A stretch of 64,000 bases of DNA from Caecibacteroides pullorum (GTDB lineage: Bacteria; Bacteroidota; Bacteroidia; Bacteroidales; Bacteroidaceae). Every line of letters begins with the position of its first letter. Position 1 is the first letter of the stretch. Where the stretch lies: positions 1 through 64,000 of the forward strand of contig NZ_JAAZTS010000007.1 in the NCBI RefSeq assembly GCF_019239235.1. Direction: 5' to 3'. Below, in pieces: positions 41,567 through 51,993 of this stretch. The notes beneath the pieces were generated by a model that ran no database searches, had not been told where the DNA came from, and was given only the letters and a program-made list of their open reading frames with translations. The translations under genes and the position numbers were made by a program.

Positions 41567-42478
41567 TTAGAACAGCTTGTTGGGATATTCGCCGGCGTCT
41601 ACCAGTGCCTTGATCTTGGCAACGGTGTCGGGACGGTCTTCGGGATAGGTCACGCCGAACCACTTGCTGGTGGTGTCGAGTACCTCGACCGTAGCCGTGC
41701 CGTCGTTGATGAGCTTGTCCACCATCAGCGGGATAAAGAATTCGCTCTTCAGGTTCTCCATGTTCTTCGGGTCGGCGAGGAAGGTCTTGAAGAATTCCTT
41801 GCTGTAGGCGAAGTAGTCGGGAGTGAAGCCCCAGAAGTTCATGCTGACGGGAGTCGTGTCGGGCGTGGCAGTCCACTCGCCGTTGTCGTCGATGTACTTC
41901 ACTTCGCCGTCCATGCGCTGGATCTTGGTGCGCTCTACGACGGAAGTCAGCAGGTGCTTCTCATTGGTGGTGCAGATACCGCGGCTGACGGTACCGCTCT
42001 CGCTCAGCGTGTTGCCTACGCGGAAGCCTACCATTGAATAAACGTTTTTTGAGCCTTCGGGCAGATTGGCCAGGAACTTGCCCATTACCTGGAAGGAGTC
42101 GCTACCGTAGAAGTCGTCGCAGTTGATGACGGCAAACGGTTCCTTGATGGCATTCTCGCCCATCATGACGGCGTGGTTTGTTCCCCAGGGTTTCGTACGG
42201 CCTTCGGGGCAGGTGAAGCCTTCGGGCAGGGCGTCGAGCGACTGGAATACAAGTTCGCAGGGGATGTGTCCTTCATACTTGGAGAGGATTTTCTCGCGGA
42301 AGTCCTGTTCGAAGTCTTTGCGGATAACGAAGACGAGTTTGCCGAATCCGGCCTTGATGGCGTCGTAGATGGAGTAGTCCATGATGGTTTCGCCGTTGGG
42401 ACCCAGTCCGTCCAGCTGTTTCAAGCCTCCGTAGCGGCTGCCCATGCCGGCTGCCAATAAGAAAAGAGTAGGTTTCAT
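41567..42478 (-). CDS. sugar-phosphate nucleotidyltransferase family protein
   Basis: A 303-residue enzyme of the NTP_transferase superfamily. Its N-terminal glycine-rich loop is LFLLAAGMGSRYGGLKQLDG and the metal/nucleotide site is AVINCDDFYG. It begins MKPTLF (a second ATG two codons upstream is possible). Later segments (MNFWGFTPDYFAYSKEFFKT) suggest an NDP-sugar or choline-type pyrophosphorylase, but the exact sugar cannot be read. It is monocistronic, with its own terminator. Confidence 0.85.
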   Translation of the reverse strand: MKPTLFLLAAGMGSRYGGLKQLDGLGPNGETIMDYSIYDAIKAGFGKLVFVIRKDFEQDFREKILSKYEGHIPCELVFQSLDALPEGFTCPEGRTKPWGTNHAVMMGENAIKEPFAVINCDDFYGSDSFQVMGKFLANLPEGSKNVYSMVGFRVGNTLSESGTVSRGICTTNEKHLLTSVVERTKIQRMDGEVKYIDDNGEWTATPDTTPVSMNFWGFTPDYFAYSKEFFKTFLADPKNMENLKSEFFIPLMVDKLINDGTATVEVLDTTSKWFGVTYPEDRPDTVAKIKALVDAGEYPNKLF

Positions 42479-42598
42479 AATCAATTAATTATTTAAAGGT
42501 TAGTGTGTTCTTGCTTTTTCACTTGGCAAATGTAAGAAATAAACGGCAGGAAGAGGAATAAAATGATACATTCTTTGGCAATATCGTACAAAATTCTT

Positions 42599-44962
42599 CT
42601 AAAACGGGTAGCCGATGGCGAAATGCAGGGCCAGGCCGTCCTTGAACTTGCCGATGTTGTAATATCCGTTACGATAGAGTTTCGACGGATCATGGAGGCC
42701 GACGCCGCAGTCGAGGCGGAAGACGAGGAAGTCCAGGTCGTAGCGCAGACCAATGCCGGTGCCCAAGGCGATCTGTTCGGGAAATTTCTTCAGCGTGAAG
42801 GCTCCATCGGGGCGTCCTGCATCGGGGCGGAGCAGCCAGACGTTGCCCGCATCGAGGAAGGCGGCGCCGTGGAGGTCGGCGATGAGGTGGAAGCGGTATT
42901 CTACATTGGCTTCCAGACGGATGTCGCCCACGTGGTTGATAAAGCCGTACTTGTCAGTCTCAGCATTAGCAGGGGCATAACCACCGGGGCCGATACTGCG
43001 GGCGGCGAAGGCACGGACGCTGTTGGCACCACCGATGTAGAACTGTTCGGTATAGGGGGCGGAGAGCATGTTGCCGTACGACCAGACACAGCCAGCTGCT
43101 ACACGTGCTGCCAGCGACTGGTTACGGTCGATGCGGTAGTTGTAGCGGAACTCGCTGTTGAGTTTGGCGAACTGGGCGAAGGGTACACCCAGGAGTTGTT
43201 TTTCCTGCTTGTTAAAGGGTTGCCCTGCCAAACGATAGATGCACGAGGTCAGGTTGCCCGCCGAGGTTAGGGTTGTCTGCCACCAATGGCTGCTGCGGCG
43301 GTTCTTGCGCTGGGACAGGTTGTCGTAAGTATAGGTATACTCCATGGCGGGAATGAACTGGTCGCGCAGGCTGACGTAGAGGGCGGGATTTTCCGCCTGC
43401 AGGTCGAGGAAGGCCTGTGTCGGGTCACGCAGCACGTTGAAGGTCAGGCGGAAGGGTGTCAGGCTATGCTTGCTGGTGGGCTTCGGCTGGAAGTTGTAGG
43501 TGGCGTTGCCGCCGAAAGCCAGTAGCTTGTAGTATTTGGCACGGTTCATTTGGTCGGCATAGAGGCGGAAGGTGGTCGTGGCGGGGAAGTCATACTCGCG
43601 GTCGCCCATGCGGGGGAAGACCACACGGGGGAAGACGAGCGACGTAGAGATGCCGTACTCGTAGCTGTTCATCAGCGACGAGTGGTCGGCACCCGTCTGC
43701 CATTCGTACGAACCTGTCAGTTCTACATTCCAGCTTTCACCGCCGCCGAAGACGTTGTTCTTGGTCAGCGTGAACGACGCACCGGGCCCTACCTGGTTGT
43801 TGCTCTTCAGCTTGATGTTGAAGTCCAGTTCGGCGTCGTAGGGCTTGTCCAGTGCCAGGCGGATGTTCAGGTCGAGTGTGTCGGAGACGAAGGCCGTGTC
43901 GCGTGGGGTGAACTGCATTTCCAGCAGACGGAAGATACCCACATTGCCCAAGCGTTCCTGCACACGCGTCTGTTTGTAAAGGCTGTAGAGATTCTCGGCA
44001 GAGCGCTGGCGGCTGATGCCGGTGCTGTCCTGCACTTGGCGCTTGAGGCGGAAGCCTTTGTAGTCGGTCCAACGGTAGAGCATGTTGGGGCGTACGCGCA
44101 GCTTGTCGTGGTAGTAGATGCGCAGGCCCTTGTAGTCCACGCTGTCGTTGGGCGCCTCGCCGTTCTTGCCCAGGATCTCGATGGTCTTTCGACCCAGGTA
44201 GAAAGGTTTCTCGGCCACAGACGGCATACCCGGCACGGGCACCATGCGCATGCTGACGTGTCCGCCCGGCACCAGCGTGGTGTCGGCCTGGTAAGTCAGG
44301 TAGTCGGGGCGGAAGTAGTAGCAGCCTACGTTGCGCAGTAGGGTGCTGATGCGGGTGCGTTCGCCGTCGAGGTCGAGCACATTGAACTGTTCGCCCGGAC
44401 TGATGAGCGAGCGGCGCCGTCCCAGCTCCATGATGCGTTGGGTACGGGGACTGAAGTCACGAAAAGTCACAGTGTCTATCACGTAGGGATTACGCATGTC
44501 CACCGTGTATTGTATCTTGGCCTTGAGCGAGTCTTTGGGGTCGGTGAACGTCTCGTAACTGACTGTCCCGTTGAAATAGCCATAGTCGCGTAGCAGGTTA
44601 GAAGCCGCTTTGATGCGGATGTCGGGGTTGACGGCAGACATCAGTACGGGTTTGGCGGCGAAGCGGTTGAAGATCCATTTACCCAGCCCCTTTTCGTATT
44701 TTTGGAAGCCGTTGTAGACCCACAGACCGAAGGGAAAGGGGATACGCACGGTCGAACTGCCCAACAGGGAGTTGTTGGGAGCAGTCGCCAAGGCGGCTTC
44801 TACTTCTTCGATGGCGGTTTCGCCCACCTTGGTCGGGGTGGGATTGTGCACAATCATCGCTTTCTGCCCTGTGTAGAGCACTTCTCCTTCGGGCAGGTGC
44901 TTCGTGGTGGAGCAGGCGGCCAGGAGCAGGGCGATGGTCATGTATGCTGTAATCTTCTTCAT
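42599..44962 (-). CDS. TamL-type BamA-family outer-membrane lipoprotein
   Basis: A 787-residue protein with a lipobox (MTIALLLAACSTTK). POTRA-like domains occupy about 30-330 (YVIDTVTFRDFSPRTQRIME), then a 16-strand barrel with IGGANSVRAFAARSIGPGGY, the lid-lock VRGF-like motif (here VRAF), ending in an aromatic C-terminal strand GLALHFAIGYPF. In Bacteroidetes the lipidated TamA relative (TamL) pairs with TamB, which is encoded 12 bases upstream. The pair is thought to assemble outer-membrane proteins or move lipids. Confidence 0.92.
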   Translation of the reverse strand: MKKITAYMTIALLLAACSTTKHLPEGEVLYTGQKAMIVHNPTPTKVGETAIEEVEAALATAPNNSLLGSSTVRIPFPFGLWVYNGFQKYEKGLGKWIFNRFAAKPVLMSAVNPDIRIKAASNLLRDYGYFNGTVSYETFTDPKDSLKAKIQYTVDMRNPYVIDTVTFRDFSPRTQRIMELGRRRSLISPGEQFNVLDLDGERTRISTLLRNVGCYYFRPDYLTYQADTTLVPGGHVSMRMVPVPGMPSVAEKPFYLGRKTIEILGKNGEAPNDSVDYKGLRIYYHDKLRVRPNMLYRWTDYKGFRLKRQVQDSTGISRQRSAENLYSLYKQTRVQERLGNVGIFRLLEMQFTPRDTAFVSDTLDLNIRLALDKPYDAELDFNIKLKSNNQVGPGASFTLTKNNVFGGGESWNVELTGSYEWQTGADHSSLMNSYEYGISTSLVFPRVVFPRMGDREYDFPATTTFRLYADQMNRAKYYKLLAFGGNATYNFQPKPTSKHSLTPFRLTFNVLRDPTQAFLDLQAENPALYVSLRDQFIPAMEYTYTYDNLSQRKNRRSSHWWQTTLTSAGNLTSCIYRLAGQPFNKQEKQLLGVPFAQFAKLNSEFRYNYRIDRNQSLAARVAAGCVWSYGNMLSAPYTEQFYIGGANSVRAFAARSIGPGGYAPANAETDKYGFINHVGDIRLEANVEYRFHLIADLHGAAFLDAGNVWLLRPDAGRPDGAFTLKKFPEQIALGTGIGLRYDLDFLVFRLDCGVGLHDPSKLYRNGYYNIGKFKDGLALHFAIGYPF

Positions 44963-44974
44963 AAATCCAATTTC

Positions 44975-47900
44975 TTACAAACGGTTATCGGTTTCGGACG
45001 CGGGGCGGGCAGGCGTCTCGGCGGGTTCCTCGGGCTTGGGTACCTGCGACTTTCTCCTTCGGAAGATGAAAAGTTCGCTCAGGCGGTCCATCTTGCGGCG
45101 CAGGACGAGGCCCAGGCCGGTCTCGGTAATCTCCCCTTCGAGCACGCTCTCGTAGTTCTTGTTGTGGAAGGCACGGATGTAGCGTGTGCCCGAGGGGTCG
45201 AGTCTGTACTCCAGCGAGATGTTGTCGATGAAAGACTCCACGTCGTTGGTGGCATTGGCGCCGGTAGACACCTTGCCGCCGATGATGATTTGTACGCGAT
45301 CGTTGAAGAGGCGTTGCGAGTAGCGGAAGCTGTAGTCAGTCTGTTTGTCGCCCGTCTCGGCAGAAGTGCGGTCTTCGATGCCGACGCTGAAGCTGGCCCC
45401 TTTCATGCCGCCTGCCAGGGCGTTGATCTGGCTTTGCAGCACGCTGTTCAGGGCGCTGCCCATCGTCAGGCCTCCTCCTTTTCCACTGTCGTTCAGGTAG
45501 ATGCCGGTGGCCATCATGGTGATGGCCTGTTTGCTGCGTTCTTCAGCTCCCATACTTTGTAGCTGGTTTTCAACGGTCGCATCTTCGGGCGCAGTGAGGT
45601 CAAACACCAGTTCGGGGCTTTCCAGTCGTCCTTTCAGGGCGATGGACACGTCGAAGTTCACCATGCGCGATCCGCTGCCGTCGTCGCCGTCAGACACGGA
45701 GGCGCGCATGCGCTCTTGGGCTTTCAGGCTCAGCGTCGGATTCATGACGTCACCTCGCCAGTCCACGTAGCTACCGCTCACGATCTGGAAGGCTTTCAGC
45801 GGGATGACAGGCAAGGAGAACTTCATGACGCCTCCGCTGAAGGTATAGCGTCCCGTCAGGCTCATGTCGCCCTGAGGGGTATATTGCCAGGAGAGGTCGC
45901 CGCCGCCTTCCAGCTCGATGTATTGCGAGCGGTCGGGGCTGAGGTCGGCCCGCAGGCGTACGGCATCGTCGATGTGGACAGACATCAGCATGTCTATGCC
46001 GCCAAGCGGCACGTTGGCCACGGGAGCCGATGCTGCCGACAGCGTGTCGCGGAAGGATACGAACGATACCAGTCCATCCAGACGATCCTCCACGGTGAGG
46101 GGTGAGTCGGTTAGTACGTAGGTGACGTCGGTCGTGCCGAGCAGGTTCATGTTGCCTCGCATCTTCAGTGCGTTGAGCGGACCGCTGACTGTACCCGTCA
46201 GGTCGACCTGCACTTTACCATAGACCATGCTTTCACGGGTCCGTTTGGCGTTGAGCAGTGTATAATTGCGGGCCTGTAGGTTGAGGTTGGCTGTCGGCCG
46301 TTCCATGTTGCGGAAGTCTACATAGCCATTGATGGCGAAAGGATTGTTGCTGGTTGTGTAGATGGCAAACTTGTCGAACACCAGGCGGTTGTTCTCCAGT
46401 CGGAGCGGACGGTTGTCCATCCAATAACGTGCCCCCAACATTTTGACGTAGACGTTGGCGCTGTCCAGTGCCAGGTTGCCGTTCACTGTCGGTTGATCCA
46501 TGCTTCCACTGATTTGTAATTCGCCGTCTGCCTTGCCGCTGAGGGTGGCCATCTGGTCGGGCACGAAAGCATTGGTCATGGCCAGTGGCAGACGGGTGAT
46601 ATTTGCGCTGATGTCCATCAGGCTTTTTTCTCCCTGTTGCATCAGGGCCCCGTCGGCAGTCAACACGTCCTGATTGTTATACAGGAGGTAAGTACTCAGG
46701 TAGTGTGTCTTTCCTTCGCCAGGCAGCCAGGTCACTCCCAGGCCGATGTCGCCTACCGGCTGTTTCTCGTAAGTCAGTTTTTTTATGTCTGCTTCGGCAG
46801 ATACCTGTAGGGAATTTTCTGTCTGTATGTAATGGGCTTCGGCGGAGAAGAGGCCTGTCAGTTGTGGCAGGTAAGGCATCACCTTGCTCAGTTCGCTCAA
46901 TCGGAAGCGGCTCAGCTCAACACCGATGTTCTGGAGGGAAACGGTATCTTCACGGTTGGACTGCATGCGGAAACAAACTCCGTCATCGCTATCCATGTCT
47001 ACGTTGGCATAGACACGCATGTTCTTGTGCAGGTAGATCCAGTTAGCCTGGTCTGCAAACGAAAACTTGCGGTAAGCTATGATAGGATTTTCAGGTGTTA
47101 GGTTCAGTAATACGCCGTTTCCCTTTCCGTTCCCTTCGGTCAGGGGGCGTGCGTTGATGCCGAATAGGATGCCTTTTTCGCCCTTTTCGTCTTCGAAGTC
47201 CAGTGTCAGTTCGGCATCCTCACTCCGCACTTCGCCCGTCAGCAGGGAGCGGAATGCGATTTGTGGGTTCTGCGGTGTGTTGATGACGCCGCTTTGCAGC
47301 CTGATGCGGGTGGTGTCCTGATGGACAGCGAAGAAAATGGTATCCAGTTGCAGGGAGTCTGTGTGGAAGCCGTCGATCGATGCACGTCCGTTGATGCCCC
47401 AGTCGGGGGTAAAGCCGAAGCCCAGCTTGAGTTCGTTGAATCCCATGTGATGCTGTTCCAGCAGGTCGTTCACGGGGTTGTCTTTGCCGGCTTTGACAAA
47501 CATGCCTGCCGACGGAAGCGCACGACGCAGGGCGGCGTGGTCCAGTTTTCGATCGTCAATTTGTTTCATCAGGAGAGCGACGAACTGGTTGCTTTGCTCT
47601 ATCAGATGGTTGACGGTCCCTTGGGCGCGTAGCCACATGTTCATGTCGCCGGCCTTCATTTCCATTCTTACTGTGTCGCGTCGCACTTCGGCCTCCAGAT
47701 TGAAGGCTAGCGGTCGGGTTAGGGGAGCCGACAATATTCCCAACTGATACAGTCCTACATCGGCTACGTCCATCTGCAGCTGTCCGTCCATGTATCTCCG
47801 TCCGAGGCGCATACTGGCCTGGGTGGTCATTTTCAGCAGGGCGTTGTTGCTGGTCAGCTGGGCTGTGGCCAGGGCCGATTTCAGGCTGGCCTTCAGATCT

Positions 47901-49606
47901 ACGCCGCTCAGGTGCCAGCGTCCGTATTGGATGCCGTCCAGACTGACGGTTACGTCGGCATGGGTGCGTGGTGAGGTGAAGTCTGTACCCTGTCCTCTGG
48001 CTCCTGCGTGCAGGGTCAGCATGTAGAGACTGTCTTTGGGCAGGAAGTGGTGGAGTTGCAGGGAGTCGATGGCCAGGTCGGCGTGGTAGGCTTCCGATGT
48101 CAGGTCATACGAAGCGTCCATAGCCATTCGTCCCTTTCCTTCGTTCAGTTCCAGCAGGGCGGACAGGCGGCTTCCTTCCAGACCGAGGTTGGCTGTCAGT
48201 TCCATGCTGTCGGGGATGGCCAGGCTTCCTTTGTTGGCTGTACCTGTCAGCGCCGTGAGGAATCCGATGTTTTGCGTCTGCATGTTCAGGTCCATTTTGG
48301 CCGATCGGCGCAAGCTGTCCGTCAGGTTCCACAGTTCTCCTCCGCCTCTCAGCGAGAAGGCGCCCGGCAGGTCGGCCATGAAGCGCGAGATTTGCATCTG
48401 GCTCAGGTTGCCTTCTGTTCCTGCCCGTATGACGAGCGGGCGGAAGGGATATGCTTCTTTGAAACTTTCGGGCAGGTTGCCTGCAAACAGCATGACGTCC
48501 TGCTTGCCGATGTAAGCCTCCAGATGGGCCGAAAGGTGTCCTGTTGTAGGCATTTCCACCAGTTTCCAATAGGATTGCGCCCCCAGCTTGATTTCACTGT
48601 GAGGAGTGAGCAAGTGCAGTTCGGGTATCTGTATCAGGGTGGAGTCGGCAAAGATCCGTCCGCTGAACGACGACAGGCTGAGGCCCGACCGTTCGTTCAA
48701 GGTACACTCCTGGATGACAGCATTCAGGTTACGTCCGTAGTAGAGGACCGAGTCGATACCCACCCTGATGTCACGCAGGGCGATGTGCGAGGCGTCGAAG
48801 CCCTCAGCAGCCTCCCCTGTTCCCACGTCGTAGCGGAACGAGGCACCTGCCAGCAGGAAACGTCGCCAGCCGTATCGTTGTTGCCCCAAGTCGGCTTCGG
48901 CATTGGTGATGCCCAGCTCGTCGATGTAGGCCGATAGCGAAGTCGTGTTTTGTGGCAGGACCAGGGTGGCGGCTATGTTCTTCAGCTTCAGGTGTTGCAG
49001 GGCCAGTTTCCATTTTACGGGTGTCGAGGTCGTGTCTTCGGGTTCAGCGTCCGTCGTGTCTTTCAGCTGTACCATCAGTTGCGAGTTCTCCAGCTCCACG
49101 TCGTTCAGGGTCACTTCTTCCTTCAGCAGGTCGATGCCGTGGCTTCTCAGGAAGAAACGCCCCAAGGCACCTTTGATCAGCATTCCTTCCACGAGGTCAG
49201 CCGAGTTCACTTTGACGCCGGTCAGGGTGATGTTGTCCACCTCGACCTTCCCCCTCAGTAAGGGCCATGCCTGGATGCGTACGTTCAGGCTGTTGAGGCT
49301 GAGCAGGGTATCGGGGTGTTGTGTTGCCGACGAGTCAGCGGGCTGTACTACCTGTGCGCCGCTTACCAGCAGGTTCAGGGGAAAGCGCAAGTCGATGCGC
49401 TCCACCGAGATATCCATGTCTGTGGCTTCGGAGGCCAGGGCTGTGGCCTGTTTGCGCAGGAAGTTCTGCACAGGCGGAATGTAGAGCAGCACCATCAGCA
49501 CGGCAAACAGGACAATCGGAGTGGATACCACCCAGAGGGCTGCCCTCAACCATTTTCTTCTTTTCCTCTTCGGTTCTGTATTCTCTATGGGGTTTTCTTG
49601 TGTCAC
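44975..49606 (-). CDS. tamB: translocation/assembly module TamB
   Basis: A 1543-residue protein: one N-terminal transmembrane helix (about 22-44, ALWVVSTPIVLFAVLMVLLY), then a very long periplasmic repeat of beta strands forming a groove, and a C-terminal DUF490/TamB domain (about 1150-1500: SYVDWRGDVMNPTLSLKAQE, ITMMATGIYLNDSGKGGG). It starts with GTG. TamB-like proteins span the periplasm and are linked to lipid transport and barrel assembly with the TamA partner encoded next. The -7-like TACTTTGT lies about 25 bases upstream. Confidence 0.94.
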   Translation of the reverse strand: MTQENPIENTEPKRKRRKWLRAALWVVSTPIVLFAVLMVLLYIPPVQNFLRKQATALASEATDMDISVERIDLRFPLNLLVSGAQVVQPADSSATQHPDTLLSLNSLNVRIQAWPLLRGKVEVDNITLTGVKVNSADLVEGMLIKGALGRFFLRSHGIDLLKEEVTLNDVELENSQLMVQLKDTTDAEPEDTTSTPVKWKLALQHLKLKNIAATLVLPQNTTSLSAYIDELGITNAEADLGQQRYGWRRFLLAGASFRYDVGTGEAAEGFDASHIALRDIRVGIDSVLYYGRNLNAVIQECTLNERSGLSLSSFSGRIFADSTLIQIPELHLLTPHSEIKLGAQSYWKLVEMPTTGHLSAHLEAYIGKQDVMLFAGNLPESFKEAYPFRPLVIRAGTEGNLSQMQISRFMADLPGAFSLRGGGELWNLTDSLRRSAKMDLNMQTQNIGFLTALTGTANKGSLAIPDSMELTANLGLEGSRLSALLELNEGKGRMAMDASYDLTSEAYHADLAIDSLQLHHFLPKDSLYMLTLHAGARGQGTDFTSPRTHADVTVSLDGIQYGRWHLSGVDLKASLKSALATAQLTSNNALLKMTTQASMRLGRRYMDGQLQMDVADVGLYQLGILSAPLTRPLAFNLEAEVRRDTVRMEMKAGDMNMWLRAQGTVNHLIEQSNQFVALLMKQIDDRKLDHAALRRALPSAGMFVKAGKDNPVNDLLEQHHMGFNELKLGFGFTPDWGINGRASIDGFHTDSLQLDTIFFAVHQDTTRIRLQSGVINTPQNPQIAFRSLLTGEVRSEDAELTLDFEDEKGEKGILFGINARPLTEGNGKGNGVLLNLTPENPIIAYRKFSFADQANWIYLHKNMRVYANVDMDSDDGVCFRMQSNREDTVSLQNIGVELSRFRLSELSKVMPYLPQLTGLFSAEAHYIQTENSLQVSAEADIKKLTYEKQPVGDIGLGVTWLPGEGKTHYLSTYLLYNNQDVLTADGALMQQGEKSLMDISANITRLPLAMTNAFVPDQMATLSGKADGELQISGSMDQPTVNGNLALDSANVYVKMLGARYWMDNRPLRLENNRLVFDKFAIYTTSNNPFAINGYVDFRNMERPTANLNLQARNYTLLNAKRTRESMVYGKVQVDLTGTVSGPLNALKMRGNMNLLGTTDVTYVLTDSPLTVEDRLDGLVSFVSFRDTLSAASAPVANVPLGGIDMLMSVHIDDAVRLRADLSPDRSQYIELEGGGDLSWQYTPQGDMSLTGRYTFSGGVMKFSLPVIPLKAFQIVSGSYVDWRGDVMNPTLSLKAQERMRASVSDGDDGSGSRMVNFDVSIALKGRLESPELVFDLTAPEDATVENQLQSMGAEERSKQAITMMATGIYLNDSGKGGGLTMGSALNSVLQSQINALAGGMKGASFSVGIEDRTSAETGDKQTDYSFRYSQRLFNDRVQIIIGGKVSTGANATNDVESFIDNISLEYRLDPSGTRYIRAFHNKNYESVLEGEITETGLGLVLRRKMDRLSELFIFRRRKSQVPKPEEPAETPARPASETDNRL

Positions 49607-49695
49607 GATCTTCTGAGACTTGTTTTTGACTACAAAGTAAACAAATTCCAGCGAGAAATGTTGGTTTGTTTCCGATTAATTCAACAAATGTTTTC

Positions 49696-51990
49696 TCAGG
49701 AAGGAACGTATTCCAGCACTTCGGCTGTCAGCGTCAGGATCGTGCGTATTTTTTCTTCCCATTCAGCCGAGAAGGGTGCGTCTGCCGCCGCTTCCAGTTC
49801 CCTCAGGACCGCTACCAGACGGTGGGCTTCCAACAGCACGAACAGGGGGATCATCTTGTGGGCCACGGCGGCCGCTTCCTTCATGTCGGCCTTGTCCAGT
49901 GCCTGCTCCATTCGTTCTCGGTTCAGGCGTGTTTCCGTCGTAAAACTTTCGAGGATGGTGCGCGAAGCCTCCGGGTCGTTCTCCGTAAAGGCTGTCAGTG
50001 CAGCGAAGTTATAGGTTCCTTCCGAAGTCGGTTGCACAGTCTGCCTAGGCTCTTCTTCCTTCGGTTGTTCCTGCGCCAGTTCGGCCAGCAGTTCGGCCAC
50101 GGTAAAGGGCTTGTGCAGGCAGCCTGCAAATCCATGTGCCACGAATTCCTCGCGCTGCATGTCGCTGCGGGCTGTGACGGCTATGATGGGGATGGTGCGT
50201 GCCTGCGGGATGTTCGATGCCCGTAGCAGGCTCAGCAGGTCGAAGCCGCTGATGGCCGGCATCTGTACGTCCGTCAGCAGCACGTCGAAGTCTTGTGTAC
50301 GCAGGGCGTCGAGCAGCTCGTCTACCTGTTGGCAACAGACTGCCTCCAGGCCCCCCTGTTTCAGCATGGCCTCCGTCAAGGTCAGCTGGATGCGGTCGTC
50401 GTCGATCAGCACCACCCGTTTCGTTGCCGTGGCAGGACTTCCGTCCATCGCCTCGGTTGGTTCCTCGGTTGGGGTGGGGGTGCTTGCCTCGTTGCTGCCG
50501 GTCTGTACAGGATAGATAGGCACACGCAGCGTGAAGGTGCTTCCCTTGCCGGGCCTGCTGTCCACTTCGATTTCGCCCTCCAGCAGCTGCACCAGCATGC
50601 GTACGATGGAGAGCCCCAGGCCGAATCCTTCCTTGCCTTGTGCTCCCGGCAGGCGTGTAAATTCCTGAAAGATGCGTTCGCGGTCGCCCGGCTCCATGCC
50701 CTTACCCGTGTCGGTCACGGCCACTACCAGCCGTCGTTCTTCGTAGCGGGCGCTGAGGGTGATGCTTCCCTTTTCCGTGAATTTTACGGCGTTGGACAGC
50801 AGGTTGTTGATGATCTGCCGCAGGCGCAGCGGGTCGCAGATGTAGGTTCCTTCCAGCTCGGGCGCCGTCTCGCAGTGCAGGGCCAGCCCTTTGGCGGCCG
50901 TCAGCGGTTCGAAGCTCACCCTGATCTCTTCCAGCAGGCGTGCCGGGTGGAAGCTGACGCGGTTCACCTCCGCTTTGTGCAGGTCCAGGCGGTGGAAGTC
51001 CAGCAGGTCCACCACCAGTTTCAGCAGGTGTTCCGACGATGTCTTCATGTTGTCCAGGTAGAAGCGCTGCCGTTCGTCCACGGTCAGCCTGGAGAGCAGG
51101 TCGGCATAGCCCATGATCGAGCCCAGCGGCGCCTTGAAGTCGTGCGTGATGGCCAGCATCAGTTTTTCGCGCGTGGCCAGCAGTTCTTCTGCCCGTCGGC
51201 GTGCCTCCTCCAGTTCGCGGCGGTAGCGGTTGCTGCGTGTCACGTCCCGTCCTATCAGTACCAGGAAGAAGGCTGCCAGCAGCACAGCTCCTACGGCGAT
51301 GCCTCCGATGATACGTGCCGAGTGCTGCCTCATCTGCTCCTGCTTGATGTCTGTCTCGCGTGCCACCCTCAGCATCTCCCGTTCGTAGCCCTTCAGCAGG
51401 CTGTCGATACGTGCGTTCAGCATCTTGTCCAGGCGGCGCAGGTAGCGTTGTCGTTGCTGCAGGCCCACCTGCCTCTCTTGCCTCTTCTGGGTCACGGCCT
51501 TCAGCCGTTCCTGCAGGGAGTCCACGGGGTTGTACGTGTCATACACCGTGTCCATGGCCACTTCCGTCGTCGTGCGCACCTGGATGGTCGTATCCTCCTT
51601 GGGGGGAACGAAAGCCTCGCCCAGGCGGCGGAAGAAGCTTTTCTTCTCCTTTTTAGGAGTACGGATGGTGTCCTGTCGTTTTACGACGCGCTGTTGCACG
51701 CGTTGTCGGATGATGATGGTGTCGTGCTGCGCTATCACCTGTTCGATGTCGTTGGTCGACATCAGGCTGTCGCTGGCGGCACTCAGCATGCGCAGCAGTC
51801 TGATGGTGTTATTGTCCTTCTCGCGCAGCAGCGTCATCAGGCTGTCCTCCCATTGCATGTCCCGGTCTGTCGAGAGCGTCAGGTTTCCCATCTCGCGGTT
51901 GACGAAGAACAGCGAGAACAGCAGTACGGCCAGCATCAGGGCATAGCCCAGGCTGATTTTCACGCGCGATACGTTTTTCTTGTTTCGCAT
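49696..51990 (-). CDS. hybrid sensor histidine kinase with receiver and HPt domains
   Basis: A 764-residue membrane kinase. Two transmembrane helices (about 12-29 and 229-248) bracket a helical periplasmic domain. The kinase core has H283 in AITHDFKAPLGSIMGYADLL, the N-box in RQIINNLLSNAVKF, and G-boxes DTGKGM and GFGLGLSIV. A receiver (about 525-640) has DDD and acceptor D in VLLTDVQMPAISG, and a C-terminal HPt has AAVAHKMIPLF. This gives a full His-Asp-His phosphorelay in one chain. No response regulator is adjacent; the NtrC-type regulator at 8894-10255 is a possible final acceptor (inference). The gene is 3 bases from the MATE gene. Confidence 0.94.
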   Translation of the reverse strand: MRNKKNVSRVKISLGYALMLAVLLFSLFFVNREMGNLTLSTDRDMQWEDSLMTLLREKDNNTIRLLRMLSAASDSLMSTNDIEQVIAQHDTIIIRQRVQQRVVKRQDTIRTPKKEKKSFFRRLGEAFVPPKEDTTIQVRTTTEVAMDTVYDTYNPVDSLQERLKAVTQKRQERQVGLQQRQRYLRRLDKMLNARIDSLLKGYEREMLRVARETDIKQEQMRQHSARIIGGIAVGAVLLAAFFLVLIGRDVTRSNRYRRELEEARRRAEELLATREKLMLAITHDFKAPLGSIMGYADLLSRLTVDERQRFYLDNMKTSSEHLLKLVVDLLDFHRLDLHKAEVNRVSFHPARLLEEIRVSFEPLTAAKGLALHCETAPELEGTYICDPLRLRQIINNLLSNAVKFTEKGSITLSARYEERRLVVAVTDTGKGMEPGDRERIFQEFTRLPGAQGKEGFGLGLSIVRMLVQLLEGEIEVDSRPGKGSTFTLRVPIYPVQTGSNEASTPTPTEEPTEAMDGSPATATKRVVLIDDDRIQLTLTEAMLKQGGLEAVCCQQVDELLDALRTQDFDVLLTDVQMPAISGFDLLSLLRASNIPQARTIPIIAVTARSDMQREEFVAHGFAGCLHKPFTVAELLAELAQEQPKEEEPRQTVQPTSEGTYNFAALTAFTENDPEASRTILESFTTETRLNRERMEQALDKADMKEAAAVAHKMIPLFVLLEAHRLVAVLRELEAAADAPFSAEWEEKIRTILTLTAEVLEYVPS

Positions 51991-51993
51991 AGT

